Positions 1 through 5,486 of a DNA stretch of 7,757 nucleotides are shown here, one piece after another. The notes below the pieces were generated by a model that made no database searches, was not told the DNA's origin, and worked only from the letters and a program-made list of their open reading frames with translations. The DNA lies in assembly GCA_020199975.1 (NCBI GenBank), contig JAIVJP010000299.1, forward strand, positions 1 to 7,757, given 5' to 3'. Positions within the stretch are counted from its first letter, which is position 1; each line of letters opens with the position of its first letter. The position numbers and the translations under genes were made by a program. Source of the DNA: Acidobacteriota bacterium (GTDB taxonomy: Bacteria > Acidobacteriota > Blastocatellia > Pyrinomonadales > Pyrinomonadaceae).

Positions 1-354
1 TAGTATGTCGTCTACGTCAATAAACTCGCCGTCAAAGATCGAAAGCGCCAAATCTTCTTGCGCAAGCTCAGCAACCTCAAGCGACTTGTAGGTCTCCGCA
101 GTTACGTATTCCAATCGGAAGTCACTGCGCATCGGCAACTCCACGGGTTTCAAACAGCGGTCGCATTCTACCTCGGCGATGGCGGAAAACTCGCCCTCCA
201 CAACGACCTTGTGTTCGGTGCGACTAACGCGCCCCGAAACTCTTGCAGCTCGTGCCAGTACTACCCTCTCATCATCAAGAACCAATTCTCCGGCTGCGTA
301 TTGGTGGTTAAATTTGCCCACCTTATTGTCCAGCCTTGCAAGCTCAACCCGCAT
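1..354 (-). CDS. yceD: DUF177 / YceD-family protein (partial, C-terminus off left edge)
   Basis: The minus strand reads open from an ATG at 354 to base 1, giving 118 residues, with the C-terminus beyond the window. The start is well fixed: an in-frame TAG lies three codons upstream and no other start codon lies between. The sequence begins MRVELARLDN and carries the family's paired cysteines, C64 and C67, in VECDRCLKPVELP, followed by an acidic stretch near residues 99-117. This layout matches DUF177, whose E. coli member YceD is linked to 23S rRNA/large-subunit accumulation. In many bacteria the gene sits directly upstream of rpmF (ribosomal protein L32), so rpmF is the predicted next gene off the left edge; this is inference. 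A strong promoter lies at 410-437. No clear Shine-Dalgarno sequence precedes the ATG. Family assignment is fairly sure; the molecular role is less so. Confidence 0.82.
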   Translation of the reverse strand, partial: MRVELARLDNKVGKFNHQYAAGELVLDDERVVLARAARVSGRVSRTEHKVVVEGEFSAIAEVECDRCLKPVELPMRSDFRLEYVTAETYKSLEVAELAQEDLALSIFDGEFIDVDDIL

Positions 355-409
355 GACGCGCTACTCTGTGAAAAATATCGTTTTCAAGCAGCTAGTGCAC
401 AAAAGTTTT

Positions 410-437
410 ATTATAACCTTGAGATTTGAGGCGTCAA
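410..437 (-). promoter_or_regulatory. Sigma70-type promoter for the yceD gene
   Basis: On the minus strand TTGACG (437-432) is followed after 16 bp by a perfect TATAAT (415-410). Transcription would start near 403, leaving a leader of about 50 nt before the ATG at 354. The promoter lies wholly between the stop of the TPR gene (449) and the yceD start, so yceD, and probably genes beyond the left edge, can be expressed independently of the upstream TPR gene. It is the best promoter match in the window. Confidence 0.72.
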
Positions 438-448
438 CGCGGCTAAAG

Positions 449-1684
449 CTAACTGCTTTTGACATCTACGGTGACGAAGGTGTCTAATGCGTCCTGTCGC
501 AGCGCCTTCGCCAGTCGCTCATTGCCGCCGGTGACCAGCCCGCCGGCATCCCGTTCGACCCCCTGAAAAAAGGGAAAAACTACGGGCTTTCCTCCGCCAG
601 CTCGTTTTCTACCGGCCCGTTTCGGCTGACGAGCAAGATCTACAGTCTCAGCTTTTTCAAAGGATCTCTGGGCCAACTTCTCCTGACCCGATCGTCTGTA
701 AATCAAGCCCAAGACATAGAAGGCCTCACCATAATCGGCGTCAAGCTCCGTTGCCTTTCGTAAGTGACGCGCCGCCAGCGAATCGCGTGCTAACTGATAA
801 TAGAGACAGCCGAGTGCGTAATGTGCTTCAGGTGAAGGCTTGCTCGCTAAGGCGCGTTTAAACTCCCGTAGCGCCTTGCGCCAGTTCTCTTCTGCGATGA
901 AGAGGCGACCGAGTCCGTAGTGGGCCGCGAAAGACGAGGCTCCCCGCTGCGTCGCCTTGTTCAGCAGTTCCTTAGCACGTTCGGTGTCGCCTTCATCGGC
1001 ACAAGTCAAGCCGAGCAATAGCGAAACGCGCATGTCCCCTGGTGCAAACTCGTATGCGCGCGCCAGATAGCTTTGAGCGAGCCGCGATTTGCCAGTGCGG
1101 AAAAAATGCTCCCCCACAAAAGAAAGCAAGGGGGTATTGCCCCCAGCCAGCCCCACAGCGCGTTGCAGCGATCTAATACCGCGACCTACTTGGTGATCCT
1201 CAATCAGGAGGAAACCTTCATTAACAAACTGTTCGAAATTGTCCCGTTCGGAACCTTTATAAAACGCAAGGATCTTTATCCTCAACTCGTCGCGACGTGC
1301 GCTCTCTTCCTGCTCTTCGGCCTCCTTCTGACAGCGTGCGTTCCAAAGCTTCTCCAGCCTTGAGCCCTCGACAATTCCATCTTCCGTGAGTAGGCCAATC
1401 AGCGCTTTCACCAAAGCACGATCGAAATAGGAGTTTTGCGCCTGCCGCAGGAGGAGATCCAGACCTCGCTCCAGTCGCTCAGTCAATCGACCCAGTCTGT
1501 TCTCCAACGCTGAGATTCGCTCCAGCAAGTGCTCCTCGCTGGAAGCGCTTGATTCGGCAAACTCGTAACGAGATGCGGGAGGCTCGATGATAATCATGAG
1601 CCGCGTTCCGCAACGCGCACAATAATCCTGACCCAGCGGATTTGCCGCCAGGCATTTCTGGCAATAATGAGCTACTGGCGACAT
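449..1684 (-). CDS. Zinc-ribbon, coiled-coil and TPR-repeat protein of unknown function
   Basis: This 411-residue protein is predicted to be soluble and cytoplasmic, with no signal peptide or membrane segment. It opens with a short zinc ribbon, C8-x2-C11 and C22-x2-C25 (CQKC ... CARCG). A heptad-like coiled-coil stretch covers about residues 50-80, and a charged helical linker about 110-140. TPR-type helix pairs fill about 150-350, with typical motifs such as AHYGLGRLFIAEENWRKAL and EAHYALGCLYYQLARDSLAA. A basic hinge (RQPKRAGRKRAGGGK, 352-366) leads to a tail of about 45 residues. TPRs normally hold protein partners and the ribbon may bind zinc, but nothing shows the partner. The ATG at 1684 puts the ribbon at the extreme N-terminus, as is usual for such proteins, and no Shine-Dalgarno is visible. 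It follows the dehydrogenase gene after 80 bp and precedes yceD by 94 bp. The gene is intact; its function is unknown. Confidence 0.85.
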   Translation of the reverse strand: MSPVAHYCQKCLAANPLGQDYCARCGTRLMIIIEPPASRYEFAESSASSEEHLLERISALENRLGRLTERLERGLDLLLRQAQNSYFDRALVKALIGLLTEDGIVEGSRLEKLWNARCQKEAEEQEESARRDELRIKILAFYKGSERDNFEQFVNEGFLLIEDHQVGRGIRSLQRAVGLAGGNTPLLSFVGEHFFRTGKSRLAQSYLARAYEFAPGDMRVSLLLGLTCADEGDTERAKELLNKATQRGASSFAAHYGLGRLFIAEENWRKALREFKRALASKPSPEAHYALGCLYYQLARDSLAARHLRKATELDADYGEAFYVLGLIYRRSGQEKLAQRSFEKAETVDLARQPKRAGRKRAGGGKPVVFPFFQGVERDAGGLVTGGNERLAKALRQDALDTFVTVDVKSS

Positions 1685-1692
1685 TTCAAGTG

Positions 1693-1701
1693 GTTATAGC
1701 A
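1693..1701 (-). promoter_or_regulatory. Possible extended -10 promoter, leaderless TPR transcript
   Basis: The minus strand reads TG-C-TATAAC, an extended -10 motif with TATAAC at 1698-1693, and there is no good -35 at the usual distance. Only 8 nt separate the hexamer from the ATG at 1684, so transcription would start at or within about two bases of the start codon. The lack of a Shine-Dalgarno sequence in those 8 nt agrees with a leaderless mRNA. This is a motif match only, and the gene could also be read through from the dehydrogenase gene. Confidence 0.35.
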
Positions 1702-1764
1702 AACGACCGCCCAACAATTGTCTTTCTCTCCCGACACTCGGAACCCGATAGCCGACACCTGCTG

Positions 1765-2610
1765 TTAGTATTCGTAAAACCCGCGTCCGGTTTTTCTCCC
1801 CAGCCACCCCGCGTCGACATAACGTCTTAGCAAAGGACACGGGCGATATTTTGGATCACCAAACCCTTCATGCATTACGTTCATGATAGCCAGGCAAACA
1901 TCCAGGCCAATGAAATCCGCCAGCGTCAACGGCCCCATCGGATGATTCATGCCCAGCTTCATAATACCGTCAATACTCTCGCGCGTCGCCACTCCCTCGT
2001 AAAGAGTAAAGATGGCCTCGTTAATCATGGGCATGAGAACGCGGTTCGAAACGAACCCCGGAGAGTCCTGACAGTCTAGAGCGGTCTTGCCCAACTTCTC
2101 AGTTAGCGCGCGCACTTTCTCATAGGTCTCGTCCGACGTAGCTATGCCGCGGATAACCTCTACCAGCTTCATCACAGACGCAGGATTCATAAAGTGCATG
2201 CCAATGACTCTGTCAGCTCTACTCGTCGCAGCGCCCAGCTTAGTTATCGAGATCGACGAAGTGTTCGAGGCCAGGATCGTTTCGCGAGGCGTGATTTGGT
2301 CGAGCGATTTGAAAATCTCGGTTTTGACTTCCAAGTTTTCCGTTGCGGCTTCGATCACGATCGACGCGTCGCGCAGTGGCTCAAGAGAGGTCGTCGCCTG
2401 AATGCGGCCACGGGTCACGTCCTTCTCATCAGCAGCTAAGCGCTCCTTCTCAACATCCCGCTGCAAGCTCTTTTCGATTGCCGCGAGGCCGCGTTCAAGG
2501 AATTCGTCCTTCACATCACGCATGACTACGCGATAACCGGCGCGCGCGACAACCTGGGCGATACCGTTGCCCATTGTTCCGGCGCCAACTACCCCAATGA
2601 CTTCACTCAC
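1765..2610 (-). CDS. 3-hydroxyacyl-CoA (3-hydroxybutyryl-CoA) dehydrogenase
   Basis: The product oxidises or forms (S)-3-hydroxyacyl-CoA with NAD(P), for example acetoacetyl-CoA to 3-hydroxybutyryl-CoA, in the cytoplasm. The N-terminal Rossmann fold shows VGAGTMGNGIAQ (8-19) with D32 after the second strand. Also visible are IEAATEN (86-92), the SNTSS segment (115-119), H139 in GMHFMNP, E151, and N189 in PGFVSNR; together these give the catalytic Ser/His/Glu/Asn set of the family. The C-terminal domain ends with the usual GRKTGRGFYEY. I start at GTG 2610 because GGAG (2623-2620) lies 9 nt upstream and the resulting 281 residues match the usual length of about 282. The frame extends to a TTG at 2643, but that has no ribosome binding site and would add 11 atypical residues. 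The thiolase gene ends 106 bp upstream on the same strand and supplies the preceding step. It resembles Hbd/PaaH/FadB2-type single-domain enzymes; exact chain-length preference cannot be read. Confidence 0.93.
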   Translation of the reverse strand: MSEVIGVVGAGTMGNGIAQVVARAGYRVVMRDVKDEFLERGLAAIEKSLQRDVEKERLAADEKDVTRGRIQATTSLEPLRDASIVIEAATENLEVKTEIFKSLDQITPRETILASNTSSISITKLGAATSRADRVIGMHFMNPASVMKLVEVIRGIATSDETYEKVRALTEKLGKTALDCQDSPGFVSNRVLMPMINEAIFTLYEGVATRESIDGIMKLGMNHPMGPLTLADFIGLDVCLAIMNVMHEGFGDPKYRPCPLLRRYVDAGWLGRKTGRGFYEY

Positions 2611-2619
2611 TCGCTTAAA

Positions 2620-2623
2620 CTCC
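2620..2623 (-). promoter_or_regulatory. Ribosome binding site deciding the dehydrogenase start
   Basis: GGAG on the minus strand lies 9 nt before the GTG at 2610. No comparable site precedes the alternative TTG at 2643, so this motif favours the shorter, family-length protein. Confidence 0.6.
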
Positions 2624-2716
2624 GGATTGACCAACTTCGCCAATCTGGCGGCGCTGATGGCGGGATCAACTTATTGTGACTTGTTGCTGTCATTATTTCC
2701 TGACGTTCTAATCCTA

Positions 2717-3904
2717 CTATCGCTCGACCGCTAGAGCCACGGCATTGCCTCCCCCCAGGCAAAGCGCAACCACTCCACGATGCGCATCGCGACGCTTCAT
2801 CTCGTAAAGCATGGTCGAAAGCAAGCGCGACCCGGATTGTCCGATCGCATGCCCCAGCGCGACGGCTCCGCCATTGACATTCACACGCTCGGGGTCAAGG
2901 TCCAACTCTTTAATGATCGCCACAGCCTGCACCGCAAAGGCTTCGTTCAACTCGATCAGATCAGTGTCAGCGAACGTCCATCCGGCTTTCTTGAGAACTC
3001 GTCTCATAGCCTCGACGGGCGCCATCATTACCAGTTCAGGCTCAATCCCAGATGTTGCCTGGGCCACGATACGGGCCATGGGTTCGATGCCTAAACTTCG
3101 GGCCCGCTCAAGCGAAGTGACCACCAGTGCGGAAGCCCCATCATTAACACCGGGCGCATTCCCAGCGGTAACTGTGCCACCTTCCCTGAAAGCAGGCTTA
3201 AGCCCTCCCAGGGCTTCGAGCGAAGTATCTTCCCGCACTGTTTCGTCCCTGTCGAAGATTCTTGGTGGCCCTTTCTTTTGCGGAATCTCCACCGGGACGA
3301 TTTCGTCCTTGAATTTTCCCGCCTTGATTGCCGCGGCCGCTTTTTGATGCGACTTCAAAGCGTAGGCATCCTGTTCCGCTCGGCTAACGGTGAACCCTTC
3401 GGCCACCACTTCGCCGGTGCATCCCATATGCTGATTATCAAAGGAGCACCATAATCCGTCGTTGATCATTGCATCTACGAGCACGCCATTTCCCAGCCGA
3501 TATCCTTCCCGGGCATTCGGAAGCAGATAAGGCGCATTGCTCATCGACTCCATGCCGCCGGCCACAACCAGATCGGTGTCACCCAACCGTATTCCCTGGG
3601 CAGCCATCATCACGGACTTGAGACCAGACCCGCAGACTTTGTTAATAGTGACTGCAGAAACCGCGGGCAGCAGTCCTGCGCGTAAGGCCGCCTGGCGGGC
3701 GGGGTTCTGGCCCAGACCAGCCTGGATTACACATCCCATGATCACTTCATCGACTTCTGCTGGTTCGACCCCCGCACGCTTGACACTTTCGCGCACGACT
3801 ATTGCCCCGAGATCAGTCGCGCTGAGAGCTTTTAATGACCCTTGAAATTTGCCGACTGGCGTTCGGACTGCCGCTATTATTACCGCTTCTCTGATTCCGG
3901 ACAT
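2717..3904 (-). CDS. Acetyl-CoA C-acetyltransferase (thiolase)
   Basis: The 395-residue enzyme condenses two acetyl-CoA to acetoacetyl-CoA, or cleaves 3-ketoacyl-CoA in reverse. The nucleophile is C91 in NKVCGSGLKS. H159-M160 in DNQHMG resembles the acetoacetyl-CoA thiolase pattern of the biosynthetic enzymes. N320 lies in NEAFA, H352 in GHAIGQSG and the second catalytic cysteine C382 in CLGGGNAVA. N- and C-terminal thiolase domains are both complete. The histidine motif departs from the common GHPIGASG at two positions (A353, Q356), while the catalytic residues are kept. I start at ATG 3904 because GGAG (3913-3910) lies 5 nt upstream; the frame reaches a TTG at 3940, but the extra 12 residues are hydrophobic and unlike the family. 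Expected partner: the 3-hydroxyacyl-CoA dehydrogenase downstream on the same strand. The pair could serve fatty-acid or amino-acid degradation, or 3-hydroxybutyryl-CoA formation; there are no flanking genes to decide. Confidence 0.94.
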   Translation of the reverse strand: MSGIREAVIIAAVRTPVGKFQGSLKALSATDLGAIVVRESVKRAGVEPAEVDEVIMGCVIQAGLGQNPARQAALRAGLLPAVSAVTINKVCGSGLKSVMMAAQGIRLGDTDLVVAGGMESMSNAPYLLPNAREGYRLGNGVLVDAMINDGLWCSFDNQHMGCTGEVVAEGFTVSRAEQDAYALKSHQKAAAAIKAGKFKDEIVPVEIPQKKGPPRIFDRDETVREDTSLEALGGLKPAFREGGTVTAGNAPGVNDGASALVVTSLERARSLGIEPMARIVAQATSGIEPELVMMAPVEAMRRVLKKAGWTFADTDLIELNEAFAVQAVAIIKELDLDPERVNVNGGAVALGHAIGQSGSRLLSTMLYEMKRRDAHRGVVALCLGGGNAVALAVER

Positions 3905-3909
3905 TGCAA

Positions 3910-3913
3910 CTCC
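3910..3913 (-). promoter_or_regulatory. Ribosome binding site deciding the thiolase start
   Basis: GGAG on the minus strand with a 5-nt spacer to the ATG at 3904 supports this start over the TTG at 3940, which would add 12 residues not expected in the family. Confidence 0.65.
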
Positions 3914-3970
3914 GCTAAAAAAGTAACTGATGAATGGCAAAAAGTACTGCCCGTAAAGATCTAGAGCGCC

Positions 3971-4000
3971 TTAATAGTTTACCCAGTGGGGTGCAAACAA
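3971..4000 (-). promoter_or_regulatory. Candidate promoter of the thiolase-dehydrogenase unit
   Basis: The minus strand shows TTGTTT (4000-3995), an 18-bp spacer and TATTAA (3976-3971). Transcription would begin near 3964, about 60 nt before the thiolase ATG. The spacer contains a small palindrome (ACCC-AGTG-GGGT, 3981-3992) that could be a regulator contact or chance. Moderate motif match only. Confidence 0.4.
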
Positions 4001-4060
4001 CCTAATCTCCCCGGTTGTCTGCCCGGTGCAGTTTCAAAATCGCCCGATGAAGTTTTGTTG

Positions 4061-4206
4061 TGCCGGTCTACTGCGGAACCGCGAGCGGGTAGACCGGATC
4101 CTGGATTCAACCCGCATTTTGGGTTGGATCCTTAGCATCAGAACATGAGCAGTGTTGAATGTAGGTCCCGGTCGCTACCCGCTCGCGGTTCCGTAGCAGA
4201 GTGCCA
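4061..4206. repeat. Inverted pair of GC-rich hairpin units with a central hairpin (REP/BIME- or MITE-like)
   Basis: Two arms, 4061-4097 and 4168-4206, are inverted copies of each other. The core cggaaccgcgagcgggtag is identical over 19 bp (4074-4092 against the complement of 4174-4192), and the match continues imperfectly on both sides, apart from a 2-nt gap. Each arm can also fold on itself around CCGC-TC-GCGG; the right arm closes with GCTAC/GTAGC (4174-4178 with 4193-4197). Between the arms lies a third hairpin (4103-4131). There is no open reading frame of note and no target-site duplication that I could recognise. It sits between two divergently transcribed operons, as extragenic palindromic elements often do. 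I recall similar GC-rich motifs recurring in acidobacterial genomes, but copy number cannot be judged here. A structured regulatory element is the alternative. Confidence 0.65.
4103..4131. repeat. Central hairpin of the inverted-repeat element
   Basis: GGATTCAACCC (4103-4113) pairs with GGGTTGGATCC (4121-4131) across a 7-nt loop; ten of eleven positions are Watson-Crick and the last can be a T-G wobble. No T-run follows on either strand, so it does not look like an intrinsic terminator, and it lies far from any gene end. Confidence 0.6.
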
Positions 4207-4223
4207 TCACACCTACTGAGAAT

Positions 4224-4250
4224 TTCGTGTTGCTTCGTGTTGTTTCGTTG
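4224..4250 (+). repeat. Short 10-bp-period direct repeat
   Basis: TTCGTGTTG occurs at 4224-4232 and 4234-4242, followed by the shorter TTCGTTG at 4244-4250, giving a period of 10 bp, about one helical turn. It lies about 180 bp upstream of the nucleotidyltransferase start. It could be a set of phased protein sites or simple slippage. Confidence 0.4.
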
Positions 4251-4353
4251 ATCGTTTATATTCGATCGAAGCCTCGCTCAAGTGTCACCGAGACGAAGAG
4301 CCGTATCAAGGCGTCCGGCCAAATCGCACTATTCTCTGCAACTGGGTGGTCAA

Positions 4354-4383
4354 TTGATCCGCCGCACAATGGAATGCTAGACT
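4354..4383 (+). promoter_or_regulatory. Candidate promoter for the nucleotide-sugar gene pair
   Basis: TTGATC (4354-4359), an 18-bp spacer and TAGACT (4378-4383) preceded by TGC, an extended -10 signature. Transcription would begin near 4390, some 35 nt before the ATG at 4426. Each hexamer matches consensus at only four positions, so this is tentative. I see nothing else of note in 4251-4425. Confidence 0.38.
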
Positions 4384-4425
4384 CTCATCCGCTATTCAAA
4401 CCTCGATCAGTCCGGTAATTCAAAC

Positions 4426-5475
4426 ATGCAAGCTCTAATTCTGGCTGGCGGTAAAGGCACACGCCTGCGTCCGCTGACCGTCTACACTCCCAAACCAATC
4501 GTACCGATATGCAACCGCCCCTTTTTGCTTTATCAGATCGACACTCTCCGCCGCGCCGGCATAACGGATATAACGCTTTCGTTGTCTTACCAACCTAACA
4601 AGATTGAGCACTTGCTTGGCGATGGCTCCGACTACGGTGTGAAGCTTAAGTACACTGTGGAGCCGCAGCCGATGGGCACAGCAGGCGCTTATAAGTTCGC
4701 CGAAGACGTCATTCGCGAGCCCACCGTGGTCTTCAACGGCGACATACTAACAGACCTAGATTTGAAGGCCGTCATTCGCGAGCACAACAGAAGAAAAGCC
4801 GCCGCGACGATTGTATTGCAGCCTGTCGAGAACCCTAGAGCCTATGGTCTGGTAGATACAGAAACCGACGGGCGCATTCATCGCTTTCTTGAAAAGCCCA
4901 AGGAAGATGAGATTACCTGCAACACCATCAACGCAGGCACATATATTCTCGAACCCCGAGTGCTCGATTTTATTCCTGCGGGCGAGAATTATTCATTTGA
5001 ATACGGTCTATTCCCCGATCTGCTAGAACGGAAAGAAACTTTTTATGCGCACGTGCCGCCGCGCACTTACTGGATAGATATCGGCACACCGGAACGTTAT
5101 CTTCAGGCCCATCAGGACTTGCTGTCTAATCGCGTCGGCCGGATCCATATCAAGGAACGCCGCGGATCGTTTGATTCAGCGACCGTTGCTGAGATCGATG
5201 AGCTTTCGATCATCGGCGACGACTGCCAGATCAAGCCAGGTGCCCGAATAATCAACTCGGTTCTCGGGCAGGGCTGCTTCGTTGAGGAGCGCGCCCAAGT
5301 TGAGAACTCAGTTATCTGGCCTCATACGCGCATAGGCACTGCGGCAAAAGTTTCGAATGCCATTGTAGGGCGCGGTTGTCACGTCGGGCGGTCGGCTGTA
5401 GTTGGACCGAGATCGGTCTTGGGAGACAAGACGTCAGTGACTGACTACACGATTACGGGAGGCGTGGAGCTGTGA
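4426..5475 (+). CDS. NDP-sugar pyrophosphorylase (mannose-1-phosphate guanylyltransferase-like)
   Basis: This 349-residue enzyme should join a sugar-1-phosphate to an NTP, releasing pyrophosphate and giving an NDP-sugar for glycan synthesis. The nucleotidyltransferase domain opens with LAGGKGTRLRPLT (6-18) and TPKPIVPICNRP (21-32). It continues with the QPMGTAGA nucleotide loop (81-88), the metal-binding NGDILTD (D106), FLEKP (154-158), NAGTY (169-173) and WIDIGTPERY (216-225). Residues of about 255-340 are imperfect hexapeptide turns (for example IIGDDCQIKPGARI, AIVGRGCHVG) forming a left-handed beta-helix, as in GDP-mannose pyrophosphorylases of the GMPPB type. Base choice (GTP, UTP or dTTP) and sugar cannot be read with certainty; Man-1-P/GDP-mannose is my first guess. 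The ATG sits directly before the nucleotide motif, but no clear Shine-Dalgarno is seen. The stop lies against the start region of the phosphohexomutase gene, implying a bicistronic unit that makes and then uses the sugar-1-phosphate. Confidence 0.88.
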   Translation: MQALILAGGKGTRLRPLTVYTPKPIVPICNRPFLLYQIDTLRRAGITDITLSLSYQPNKIEHLLGDGSDYGVKLKYTVEPQPMGTAGAYKFAEDVIREPTVVFNGDILTDLDLKAVIREHNRRKAAATIVLQPVENPRAYGLVDTETDGRIHRFLEKPKEDEITCNTINAGTYILEPRVLDFIPAGENYSFEYGLFPDLLERKETFYAHVPPRTYWIDIGTPERYLQAHQDLLSNRVGRIHIKERRGSFDSATVAEIDELSIIGDDCQIKPGARIINSVLGQGCFVEERAQVENSVIWPHTRIGTAAKVSNAIVGRGCHVGRSAVVGPRSVLGDKTSVTDYTITGGVEL

Positions 5476-5477
5476 GC

Positions 5478-5481
5478 GGAG
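5478..5481 (+). promoter_or_regulatory. Ribosome binding site favouring the inner phosphohexomutase start
   Basis: GGAG, 5 nt before GTG 5487 and only 2 nt after the stop of the pyrophosphorylase gene (5473-5475). The spacing favours 5487 over 5472 as start, with ribosomes terminating upstream able to re-engage here. Confidence 0.5.
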
Positions 5482-5486
5482 CGCTC

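Noticed and set aside
58..429. 123-codon plus-strand frame at the left edge
   Set aside because: It is antisense to the YceD-family gene, whose CxxC motif and strong promoter fix the minus strand as coding.
2811..3347. 178-codon plus-strand frame inside the thiolase gene
   Set aside because: Composition rich in Ser, Ala and Thr with no motif, as expected for the complement of a GC-rich coding region; the thiolase on the other strand is unambiguous.
4103..4131. Hairpin considered as an intrinsic terminator
   Set aside because: No T-run on either strand, and both flanking genes point away from it, so nothing needs terminating here.
4061..4206. Inverted repeat considered as part of a CRISPR array or insertion sequence
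   Set aside because: There are only two copies in inverted orientation, no regular spacers, no transposase frame and no clear target-site duplication.
4227..4418. 63-codon plus-strand open frame in the divergent intergenic region
   Set aside because: No ribosome binding site, no recognisable motif or hydrophobic pattern, and it overlaps the candidate promoter of the downstream gene; probably chance.
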